Part shown: piece after piece, positions 1-8,800 of the stretch | How the letters are laid out: each line of letters starts with the position of its first letter | How positions within the stretch are numbered: the stretch's first letter is position 1 | From: Isoetes engelmannii | Lineage: Eukaryota > Streptophyta > Lycopodiopsida > Isoetales > Isoetaceae | DNA length: 26,744 nt | Direction of reading: 5' to 3' | NCBI GenBank assembly: GCA_011763485.2 | Contig: JAANSK020105573.1 | Coordinates: 1 to 26,744, forward strand | The notes under the pieces: model-generated | Database searches by the model: none | Told to the model about the DNA's origin: nothing | The model's input: only the letters and a program-made list of their open reading frames with translations | Made by a program: the position numbers and the translations under genes

Positions 1-835
1 CCCCCAACATGTATCCACATTGTTGTTACACATGTTCTCATTGATCTTGTATCTCAATATTGTGGAGCACCAAGAGAGCTGGGTTATCAACTAGGGAGAG
101 TCTTCTTTGCACACGTTTGACATGGTAGGAAGTGCTTCAATACATATTAACCTTTCAACCCAAAAAAAAAAAATGTTGTGGAGAGCAACCAAGAGGGTCT
201 TGAGGGTTGGATTGGAAGAACCCTCAAGACATTTAGGTGCTTTAGGTGCTAAATGTTTGGCATTTTTTTGGGTAGCATTAGCATATTTAAACCCATTTAT
301 ACAAGACTTGGAGTGGCAAATCGGCTACAGATTTATCTCAGAGTTGCAATGGATCTTATGGGGCCGTCACTAGCACACAAGGATCGATTTGACAGGAGAC
401 AAGTTTGAAAAGTTATATCAGGATTTTCCAATTGGTTATGCAAGCCCAAAACAATGTTCTTCATATAGAGGCCGAAGTTCATCAAGGGATTCTTACTGGA
501 TTCTTTATACACAAGCCATCCATGCATAGACGGTTACTACAAATAGGATCATACACTAAAAGCAACAACCTCTGTAAGTATGCCGGAAGTGAGATCAGAG
601 GTTAAGATTTATGTAGCAAAGCTCCGTTTGAACAATCTGCCAGAATTTCGAGTAGCTGTGGAGATTCTTGGAGCAAAGCTCCATTTTTGTGAACAAGCTG
701 CTGGATTCTTGGATTTGGGTTGCAGGATTCAAAGCAAGCTGTTGAATTTGGAAACTAAGATTCATCTTTAGAAGCAACGGTGCAAATAAGGGACAATTTG
801 AGATTCTAGTTCATTAAATAAACAAATCACAACAA
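1..835. other. Unassigned AT-rich stretch, no supported gene
   Basis: No reading frame here has recognisable protein motifs or a splice-consistent structure. A run of twelve A lies near 161-173. An 11-bp sequence (AGCAAAGCTCC) is repeated at 615-625 and 672-682 with related flanks, suggesting an old local duplication. A frame at 107-373 has a faint resemblance to the RNase H end of copia polymerases, too weak to annotate. Confidence 0.5.
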
Positions 836-895
836 TTGGCCCATAGTTGGCCTCCGCGGTCCGCGGACCTCCGCGGGCCTCCTCGGACGATAAAA
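836..895 (+). repeat. GC-rich copy of the TTGGCCTCCG dispersed motif
   Basis: This is the first of three copies of a motif that reads, in order, CCCATAG, TTGGCCTCCG, then GACGATAAAATGTTAT. Here it is expanded by CCGCGG-rich sequence that includes the perfect 12-bp palindrome GGTCCGCGGACC at 858-869. The sharp GC spike in AT-rich surroundings is distinctive. The other copies are near 1709-1745 (opposite strand) and 4505-4560 (same strand). It is probably the end of a repeat family, but the family is not identified. Confidence 0.5.
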
Positions 896-920
896 TGTTA
901 TTCTATTCTTTTCTATTATA

Positions 921-1115
921 CAAATTTAAGAACACTACAAGTTTCATAGCTAAATCCCACTCACTCACACCCAAGTTTAACAAATCACACAAGTCATTCG
1001 AAACATTCCAAGTCCAACAAATCACACAATTCGTTCAAAACATTCCAGTTAATGCATGGTCAATACAAGTTCAAGAACACTACAAGTTTCATAGCTAAAT
1101 CCCACTCACATTAAC
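921..1115. repeat. Nested direct repeats
   Basis: A segment starting AAGAACACTACAAG and running on through CATAGCTAAATCCCACTCAC occurs at 928 and again at 1073, a 145-bp spacing. Between them a shorter unit beginning ACAAATCACACAA is repeated at 980 and 1017, a 37-bp spacing. Frames across this stretch are low complexity and are not believed to be coding. Confidence 0.75.
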
Positions 1116-1118
1116 CAT

Positions 1119-1440
1119 AATTCTTCCCAAGTCCAACGATTGATCACTGCTGCTACTGCTCCAAGCTCTCTCCAAAAGCTTTTAATAATAGGTTTCTACA
1201 GCTTTTTCCTTCTATTTCTTACATCTATTCTAGGATACTCCAATTCTTCCTAAGTCCATGATTGATCACTGCTGCTACTGCTCCAAGCTCGCTCCAAAAG
1301 CTTCTAGTAATTGGTTTCTACAGTGTTTTCCTTCTATTTCTTACATCTATTCTAGGATACTCCAAGCTCGCTCCAAAAGCTTCTAATAATTGGTTCCTAC
1401 AACTTTTTCCTTCTATTTCTTACATTTATTCTGGGATATC
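1119..1440. repeat. Imperfect tandem repeat, about 122-bp unit, 2.6 copies
   Basis: A unit containing GATCACTGCTGCTACTGCTC, then CTCCAAAAGCTT, then TTCTATTTCTTACAT starts near 1119 and again near 1242. A third, 5'-truncated copy of about 79 bp begins near 1361. The copies differ at scattered sites, so the duplications are not recent. An open frame at 1262-1501 is a by-product of the repeat. Confidence 0.8.
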
Positions 1441-1708
1441 TAAACAATGGCATCTTCTTTTTCTATTCTTATCAATATACAGCAAATATCTCTACTCATG
1501 ATTTTCTTCCCTTTAATAATGCACAATTAAAATTATTTCCATACTAACTCTGTAGGTTCGTCACAGACAGTGAGACAGAACACGAAGAAGAAATTAATGA
1601 TCAGATATCCACAACACATACAAAGCAGCCTATGATAGTATCACCTGCATAGAATACAAAAAAAGGAGGATAGAAAGTGAAAGATTGAAGAGGAAGGAAG
1701 TATATTTT

Positions 1709-1748
1709 AACGTCCACGGAGGCCAAGGCCTATGAGACGGTACATGCC
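1709..1748 (-). repeat. Second copy of the TTGGCCTCCG motif, inverted
   Basis: Read on the minus strand this copy gives CTCATAGGCC, TTGGCCTCCGTGGACG and TTAAAATAT. It is inverted relative to the copies near 836 and 4505. Together with the 4505 copy it forms inverted repeats of roughly 40 bp flanking the copia relic. Together with the 836 copy it flanks the tandem-repeat region. Confidence 0.55.
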
Positions 1749-2162
1749 ATAGTGATAGCAACTACAACCCGAAACCAACACCCAAACCAAAAACAGAACT
1801 TATAACTGTACAATGTATCCCTACTACCGGGAAGCACACATTGACATTGAACAATATGGAAGAGAGAAGGATGGGAGAAGTAGCAAACTTCTTGCTCAAA
1901 AAGAAGATGATCTAGTAACAATAATGGTGACAGAAGGGGTATCTGAAAACTATGATAGACAGTAAATAGCTTGGAAAGCAATAAATGGAAAGAAGCAATG
2001 CATGAGGAAATGAGTGCATTTGAAAGAACATCAACTTATGAGTTGGTAAATAGACCAAAGAGAAAGAACATTGTGGGCAACAAATGGGTCTACAAACTCA
2101 AGTTAAATGCTGATGGATAAAGCAAGACTAGTAGCTCAAGGCTTTTCACAAAAAAAGGGGGA

Positions 2163-2363
2163 TTGACTATGAAAAAAACGTATTCCCCAGTGGTGAAGTT
2201 AGCTAGTGTCAGAGTTGTTGTAGCAATGGCAAATGCTCTAGATTTAGAGCTACACCACATGGATGTAAACACTGCTTTTCTCAATGCAGACTTAGAAGAA
2301 GAGAATTTGACGAGTCAAGCTCCAGGATATGAGAAGGAAACTAATATAAAGTATGGAGGTTGA
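2163..2363 (+). pseudogene. Copia reverse transcriptase fragment (fingers/palm)
   Basis: This frame carries the SPVVKLASVR and MDVNTAFLNADLEEE motifs of the RVT_2 family, including the first palm aspartate in MDV. It continues after a stop into NKAVYGLKQSPRQWY in a shifted frame at about 2360-2410. Upstream codons at 1987-2118 give the KWKEAMHEEM and KWVYKLKLNADG motifs in another frame. The fragment cannot produce an enzyme. Confidence 0.85.
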
Positions 2364-2467
2364 ACAAGGCAGTGTATGGATTAAAACAGTCCCCAAGGCA
2401 ATGGTATAAATATATTGATTGATATCTATAAGAGCAAGGGTTTATAAAACTCAACAATAATGGAAAT

Positions 2468-2776
2468 ATGTACATGTTTACAGATGGTAATGATTACTGC
2501 ATTATATCCTTGTATGTAGGTGATTGTGTAATGGCAGCCAACAACTCCAAAGTACCCAATTGCTGCAAGAAGATATTCACAGAGATGACCAGGGATAGAA
2601 ACACTAAGAGATTGTCACTGTCACAAGGTATATACATTGATTTAGTCCTGAAGAAATTTAACATGAGTGAATGCAATGCAGTCAAATCACCTATGGTGTC
2701 TGGATCGGAGCTCTCTAAGGCAATGTGTCCTAAAACAGAGAGTATGCAGCATCAACACTTGCAGCAAAAGAAATAG
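2468..2776 (+). pseudogene. Copia reverse transcriptase fragment with YVGD active site
   Basis: This open frame holds the region around the second catalytic motif, which reads YVGD instead of YVDD, so one metal-binding aspartate is lost. It then jumps directly to LSQGIYIDLVLKKFNM, skipping the conserved segment normally between them; this implies an internal deletion. After codon slippage near 2750 the RNase H motif AAKEIVWTRRLLEE follows, and the tail motif QLANLLNKAL ends near 2990. Confidence 0.85.
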
Positions 2777-3044
2777 TTTGGACAAGAAGACTCTTGGAAG
2801 AACCTGGAGCTAATCATCTAACGGTATTAAATTTTTTCGTTGCTATAAAAAAATCCTGTGTTGCATGACAGAACTAAGCATATAAAGATGGAGATTTATT
2901 TCATCAGAAACATGGTTGCAAAAGCATTGATAGAGCTGCAGTACATTAAGTCTGTGAAACAATTAGCAAACTTGTTGAACAAAGCTTTAAACAATAGAAA
3001 TTAATGAAGGGGTTGAACTGCAAAGAGATAACAAAATTATGATA

Positions 3045-3600
3045 CGAAAGGGGAATGTGAAGGTTGTTCATATCAAAATTTGTTATCTGGGATTTTAAAT
3101 ATGTGACCAAAGTTACAGAAGTTGGAAAAGAATATGCAGGAAGGTAAGAAGTTGCTGAAGACATACACATAAGAGACCACATGTTAAAAATACTGCCATG
3201 GGTAGAAACTTTTCAAGGTAAAGACAATGAAAAATACAGAAGATTCATCTAGGGTGGATGACACTTGAAAGGTTTGTTAACCTAGGTATAAAATGCCGGG
3301 ACCAAATGTCTAAAGACCTAGGTTGTAAATAATTGGAATAGTAGTTATATTTATATCTTTTGACCTAATTTCAGAAGGTTGAAACCTCGGTCCATTAAAA
3401 TGGAGCCAAGAAATTATTTGAAATCTCGACTCCTGTTTGATTGGGTCGTGTGAGCTAACGGCGGTTCCAGCACCGTTTGAACTGCACCTATAAAGTCAAT
3501 ATGTACAGATAAACCATATATAGTTGATTAGAATCTGTGCTTCAATATGTGGAAGGTAAGATTGATGTTTCTTTGTTGGCTAAAGTTCACTGAAGTATAC
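3045..3600 (+). repeat. Candidate polypurine tract and start of copia 3' LTR
   Basis: A purine run (ACGAAAGGGGAA, about 3044-3055) follows shortly after the end of pol. It is directly followed by TGTGAAGG at 3056, the place and form expected for the TG start of a 3' LTR. A TATA-like TATAAAG lies at 3489-3495. The 3' end is not defined and no matching 5' LTR was found in the window, so the right boundary given is arbitrary. Confidence 0.35.
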
Positions 3601-4218
3601 AAGTCTTCCAAATGAATAATGTCACGAAAAATGAGGGTTATGACCATCGAAAGGTTTTGTAATAGAGATATTTTTATTCACTTATTTGACTTCATGAACT
3701 TGAAGTTTAAACTAGAGGTGATTGTCAATTCTAGCTAGACATTTACTTTTAAAATGACATGTTGAGGCACTAAGGTGGACAGTTTGAATTTAAGACTTGT
3801 TAACACAATTACAAAATATTGTTGCTAGAATAATGAAAAGAGACTTGTTAACACAATTACGAAATATTGTTGCTAGAATAATGAAAAGAAGGAATTGTGT
3901 TTCTTTGATTTATCCTTGTGAGCTTGACATCTTATTTTTTTGGCACATAGAACGATAAACTAGACTTCAGTCTATTACACTATTTTGTATTTTCTTCTAA
4001 TGTTACTAAATGCCAAAATGTCCACTTTTTGAGAGTTTAGCACGAGCTGTAAAGGAAAGTCTCAGATTTTGCTCTTATTTCCATGTCTTTTAACATGGGC
4101 TTATCTCTTCCAATCAAAAGTTGTCCGGGTTGCAATGGAACAATAATACTTTGAAAGTGTGGTTGTTCTGACATATCTCCTCAAACTTGGTTATGTGAGA
4201 AAATCACCTATTGCTTGT
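3601..4218. other. No gene seen; contains a 48-bp tandem duplication
   Basis: This AT-rich stretch has no supported coding frame. The only clear structure is the tandem duplication at 3793-3888, listed separately. Confidence 0.5.
3793..3888. repeat. 48-bp tandem duplication
   Basis: Two head-to-tail copies at 3793-3840 and 3841-3888 begin AGACTTGTTAACACAATTAC and end ATAATGAAAAG. They differ at one visible position (A versus G just after ATTAC). The near identity indicates a recent slippage event. Confidence 0.95.
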
Positions 4219-4500
4219 TCAAACAATTACATATGGATGGGGAAAATCTTTAAACAAATGCAGTTTGATACTAGCCCAAGCCGATAACGTTTTTACGTCG
4301 CTTAGAGAAACGGATTCCTCTATCTCCTGCTCAACAGTAACGCCATGGGAACTCTTGGGTTTTACATCCAGGAGGTGATGGACGAACGACAACGACTTTG
4401 TCCGGGTCACTCGTGATGCTGTGGTTCTGTATACCAGCATGACCATTGCGGCCACGGTTTTTCCCATGGGGTTTTTACATCCAGGCCGTAATTTGCATGC
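4219..4500 (-). other. Unassigned minus-strand open frame next to repeat motif
   Basis: A 103-codon frame from 4530 to 4219 is open on the minus strand. It has no family motif I recognise. The DNA contains a short internal repeat, CTGGATGTAAAA followed by CCC, read on the minus strand near 4484 and 4370. It is GC-richer than its surroundings and lies beside a copy of the dispersed motif. It is most likely part of a repeat element rather than a gene. Confidence 0.3.
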
Positions 4501-4504
4501 TGCT

Positions 4505-4580
4505 CCTCTTGTACAGGTCCCATAGGTCAATTGGCCTCCGTGGACGATAAAAATGTTATCTTATCTTATCTTATCTTTTA
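4505..4580 (+). repeat. Third TTGGCCTCCG motif copy followed by (TTATC)n
   Basis: This copy reads GTCCCATAGGTCAA, TTGGCCTCCGTGGACG, ATAAAAATGTTATC. It is followed by a TTATC microsatellite of four units at 4556-4575. It matches the copies near 836 and 1709 over about 40-45 bp. Confidence 0.6.
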
Positions 4581-5803
4581 TCCTAAATTCCTTTTTTTAT
4601 TTTCTCTTATGCTTTCTATAAAAGAATTGTTTGTGGAAACAAGTAGCAGTTGAAATTTTATCAACTTGCATCATGCCAATGTTGAAGATTTTGGAGAGGT
4701 GAGAGATGGGATTTTCTTGAGCACTAACCTATACAATCTACCATTGATGTTTGTGCCCTTAGAGGACAATGCATCGTGGATGGTGCATGGAAGTGTGAAT
4801 TTGCAGAATTTGAAACAAAATGGGTTTATTGCAGGAGCATTTTAGGTCGCCAAAGAGACAAATCAAAACTAATCGGATTTCTATATCAAAGCGACATCTT
4901 AAGTCCTGAATATGCATCTTAAATTTTATGTCTTTTATGCCCTCTTTCTTGGAACTATTGGTTTGCAATATACAGCTATTGCAACTTACACTCCATTGTT
5001 TTTTGTTTTTTCTAATATGTCTATAGGTTGTTGCAACGTTCCTTCTTTACATCCAGTGTGTCCATTGTGTTCACATCAATCACGCCATTTGAAGCATATA
5101 AAGTGGCACACTACATCCATTAGTTGTTTGGGCTTCCTCAAGTGTATGGATAAAACACTAGCGCCTTTTTCTCTGAGCTCCTAAAAAGGCGGGAGAGAAA
5201 ACTGCAGATGTATACAATCATACTTATGGATTGTCGATGATTATTTTGAGAGGATTTCCTTGTATATAATCATATTTATGGATTGTCTATGATTAGTTTG
5301 AGGTTTTTATCGGACATGGTCCTTGGCCATGGCTTATTTCTCCTTCTCAAGAAACATGCTCTAAGAAAGGGCTCGTCTTCTGCCTCTGTTCATTTTAAAA
5401 TTGGGGATTATTCATTCTATGAGAGGAATTATTCAGGTGGATACATTTGGTTTGAAAATGGCATTTCAAATCTCAGGCAACAAATATAATGTATGATTGT
5501 TGTCACAACATAGTTTTAGCATAGATTAGCAGTGTCCTTGTGCCACTAACTTATTCTAGAAGAATAGTGCATTGCTAATTATTTTAAGGACTCGAGAAAA
5601 CAATTGCACATCCTTGCCTAATCTTTGCAGCTTTTACATTTTCTTTTTCCTAAAGTAACAACTCCTCAAGGGCAACTCGTGTGCGACAGCACCTTGTTTA
5701 CATTAGGGCACTTTCTTTCTCTTACAACTTTGACATGAGTTAACTTGTGAGAGAGTGTCAACTTGACTTTCTGTTATTTCTTCCCCTTATGTGTGGAGAT
5801 GAC
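4581..5803. other. No gene seen downstream of the minus-strand gene
   Basis: Several open frames of 60-90 codons exist, but none shows a family motif or splice-consistent structure. The stretch probably contains the 3' UTR of the minus-strand gene ending at 5804. The only clear repeat is at 5211-5302. Confidence 0.4.
5211..5302. repeat. 40-bp direct repeat, 52-bp spacing
   Basis: The sequence starting TATACAATCATACTTATGGA at 5211-5250 recurs at 5263-5302 with about four substitutions. It is probably an old tandem duplication. Confidence 0.85.
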
Positions 5804-5843
5804 TTACAAAATGCTGAGACGTGCTCTAATCCTTTCCAGGGTA
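5804..5843 (-). CDS. Terminal exon (exon 10)
   Basis: The acceptor is a strong pyrimidine-rich stretch ending TTTTTGCAG. Entering one base into a serine codon, the exon reads TLERIRARLSIL and then TAA at 5806-5804. Without the preceding 70-nt intron the frame runs on through a hydrophobic, intron-like sequence, which argues for splicing. The stop overlaps GTAAGT, so a donor here and a further exon are possible. Confidence 0.6.
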
Positions 5844-8800
5844 CTGCAAAAAGTTTTGTATTGTGAGATGGGGGAGAAATGAAACGAATAAAGGAACGAG
5901 AAAGAGATAGTACGATTTAGTAAGCTCCGGTATTGTTTCAACTATCTCCAACATTAAGGCTACTTCATCTTCACAATTTGCTGCATGTCCTATAAAACAT
6001 AGAGAACTGAACAATATGAGATAGAGCACTTTGCAGACGTTCAGAACAGAAACCAATCGTATACCTAACTGGCTCCGAATTTTGCCAGTCCCCGTTTTAA
6101 GGTACTTTTGCACAGGCTCCTTCAAAAGACCTACAGCTCTCTGCTCCATTGCACGCCCAATTATAACATGGGCTAGAACTGCTGCATGATCCCCAACATT
6201 TTCCATAACTGATGCTGTTTCATTGTCTTCATCTGGGTCTTCTACTAGACAGGACACTGTGTTGCTGTCTCTAGGTCTCTGACATCCACTACGTACATCC
6301 TCCAAATCCTGCTCCCCTTTCATAGCAGGAAGTGTCCCATCCAGACTGCTGTTTGAAATTCCTACTGCTTGTCCCCTAAGAGGAGAAGAATCCTCAATGT
6401 CATTTTGAGGTTTATTCTTTTGCTCAACGTCATTTTGAGGTTTGAGTGTATTCTTTTGCTTATCAAAGGTAAGAGTTGATGTCTCAAGCTGATTCCTCAA
6501 GGTTTGTTGGATATGAGCACTTAAAGTCATTAAACACTCAACTGCATCCATCTGCCTGTGCAACCTACGCTTCCTTGAATGGCTGTGAGTGTGAAGGACC
6601 ATCATGTTAATGATATCTAGCGCCCTGATTATGAATTTGGGCACTGACTTGTGATCACACCTATAAAGGGCATCTCTCAAAGCATTTTGAACTTGCTCAA
6701 CCATGTTATTCTGCTGAGGTTTCTGGACCATTTCACCAAATATAATATCATAAACTTCTTGAAGCTCACTAATGTTAAGTTCCTCAACTGCAGACACAGA
6801 CATTCGAAGGCGCATCTGAAGTTCTTCCGTCTCTGAAGATATTGGTCTCAAATATTTTGACAGATTTCCATCAATGCCATAGAGTTCCACAGTAACTAGG
6901 CTAACCACATGTAAAGCCTTGTCCAAGCACATCGGAAAGGGGCCACCGTGATATTCTTTTAGTAAATTACTGGCCTTTTCTCTGATTACCTTTGTGAGCC
7001 GCTGCTTGTCCTTTCCACGGTTGTTGTACTCAATAAACCTTTCAAGAACTGGATTTCCAGATAACAAATCCAAGATGGCAAGGAGGCTCCGCCTGGGCAT
7101 ACTATCCAACTGTCCAAAAGCCCATTTAATGGCCTCAAATTCTGATGCTAGGCTTGGCATTGGTAATGTCTTTAAAACTTCAGAAGTATGTTCATCATCT
7201 GACATTTTTGATGCAGGTTCTCTGACAATATAAACAACTTCTAATAAATGGGCTGAGAGAACACCATCACATTTCTCTGAAAGGGACAAGGCACTTCTAC
7301 AAATTCTCTGTTCTAACACATATCTCTTTATGTTTGACTTTGGATATTTTCCTTTCAATGCATGATATAGAGAGAGGAGTGCTTTCCGGTTTATAAACTT
7401 CAATAGGCATGGCAGATTCTCTATCACTTGCACATCTGAAAGGCATTCCAAGTCTGGCATTTGAGCTTTCACGTCAGGTACCAACAAGGATGCACTGTCA
7501 TGTACATAGGCCTCGCTTGAACTTTTCACGATTCCCAGCAGGATTGACTAAAACAAACAGCACACTCATATAAAGGAAGAAACGTAAAAAAATTCTTTAA
7601 GATCCAACATCTATGAGGCCAAAATTTACCAAGTGCATGTCAGGATTTATAAAATGTATATCTAACCATATCTGAAGTATCCCATATTTCTAGTGACATC
7701 CACCAAAAGTTCTTATTGTTCCCTTCCCTTGCCCTAAAATAGCTCCCTGTCCCACCATATTTTACATCCCTTTCTGATGAAAGTACAGCATCTAGCAGCC
7801 TAAAGTTGCCATTCCAAGGCTTAAGCCCTTTTCAAGCCCTAAGATTTATCAAGCAATTTCAAGAATTTTGAGGTAGGCTATCAGTTTCCTGTGCTAAGCT
7901 GTCTCCTACTATCCAAGTTCATAAGAAACAGATTTAACAGTTTAGAAGAGATAATGGACAAGAATATAGATCAGGTTTCCTAAAGTCATTATGTTTTACT
8001 AGCTGTCAAACATAAGCAGCTCCTTTTACTGCTTCTTAATCTCTTTTATTAAACCATCCGACCAAACTTATGAGCTATCTGGTAATCATCATTTTCTCTA
8101 TTTCTGCATTCATGTGTTTCCAAATAAGAAATTTAAGCTGTTAAATATATGCAAAGGTTATGTATGTGAGATGGTTTGAAGATTTTCCTTGAAGGATAAC
8201 AACCATGTTCCAGATTGTCTTGCTTTGTTATTACGGATTTGGGTAAAAAGCAATTGAGGAAAGGATAACATACACACCCACACAAATAAGGATTCTAATT
8301 CCAATAAGAATGATAACAACAAGAGATATAACATAGTCCGACCACCCGACCACGGAACTTCAGACTGATGCTTAAACGTGCGATTACTCTTTCCTAAACC
8401 GAGACTTAAAGGCGGAAGACTACGTCAAGCAAAGCGGGTCTTCATTCTGGACTTGAATGAAAACAGGGGTAACAAAACCTGTAGAAGCAGCTGGAATTTT
8501 GCTCGAGGCTGCGGAATGAAAGGGGTCAGCCATTCTTGCTGCCCCCCTCCACCTGCTAAATCGGGGTGGAGGGGAGCAGAAAAATGGTGACCCGCTTCCA
8601 TTCCACATTACATAAGACAATCACAAAAAATCTTGCACAAAAAGGCAGGAAACTTTAGTTTGCAAAAAGCGCCTATACCTCTGGAACAAGCACCGAGAGG
8701 TTGCTTTCTCAAACCCAAATTTTTAATCCTTCTGCAGCAGGTTCAAATCTGTGTGGTGATGATGCCCATGGTCTATACATCGGCTATGGTGATACACCAG

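Larger units (their letters stand above)
1975..3055 (+). mobile_element. Degenerate Ty1/copia retrotransposon, pol 3' half
   Basis: Reverse transcriptase and RNase H motifs appear in the copia order but in several frames with stops. In order they are a KWKEAM segment, KWVYKLKLNADG, SPVVKLASVR, HMDVNTAFLNADLEEE, AVYGLKQSPRQWY, ISLYVGDCVM, LSQGIYIDLVLKKFNM, then AAKEIVWTRRLLEE, RTKHIKMEIYFIR and QLANLLNKAL. The usual YVDD catalytic motif reads YVGD, and the DLG..YFLGIE segment plus much of the RNase H start are missing. Gag, protease and integrase were not seen upstream, so this is a truncated, inactive copy. Confidence 0.9.

Noticed and set aside
107-373. Frame with a possible copia RNase H motif (VGSASIHINLS...ATKRVLR)
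   Set aside because: Only a short, loose match to the VG..S.YM.NP...A.KRVLRYL pattern, with no supporting motif before or after it.
1262-1501. 79-codon plus-strand open frame
   Set aside because: It lies wholly in a tandem repeat and its composition follows the repeat; no motif.
8378-8620. Overlapping open frames on both strands in a GC-richer patch
   Set aside because: No motif, no splice-site support, and the phase does not fit the minus-strand gene.
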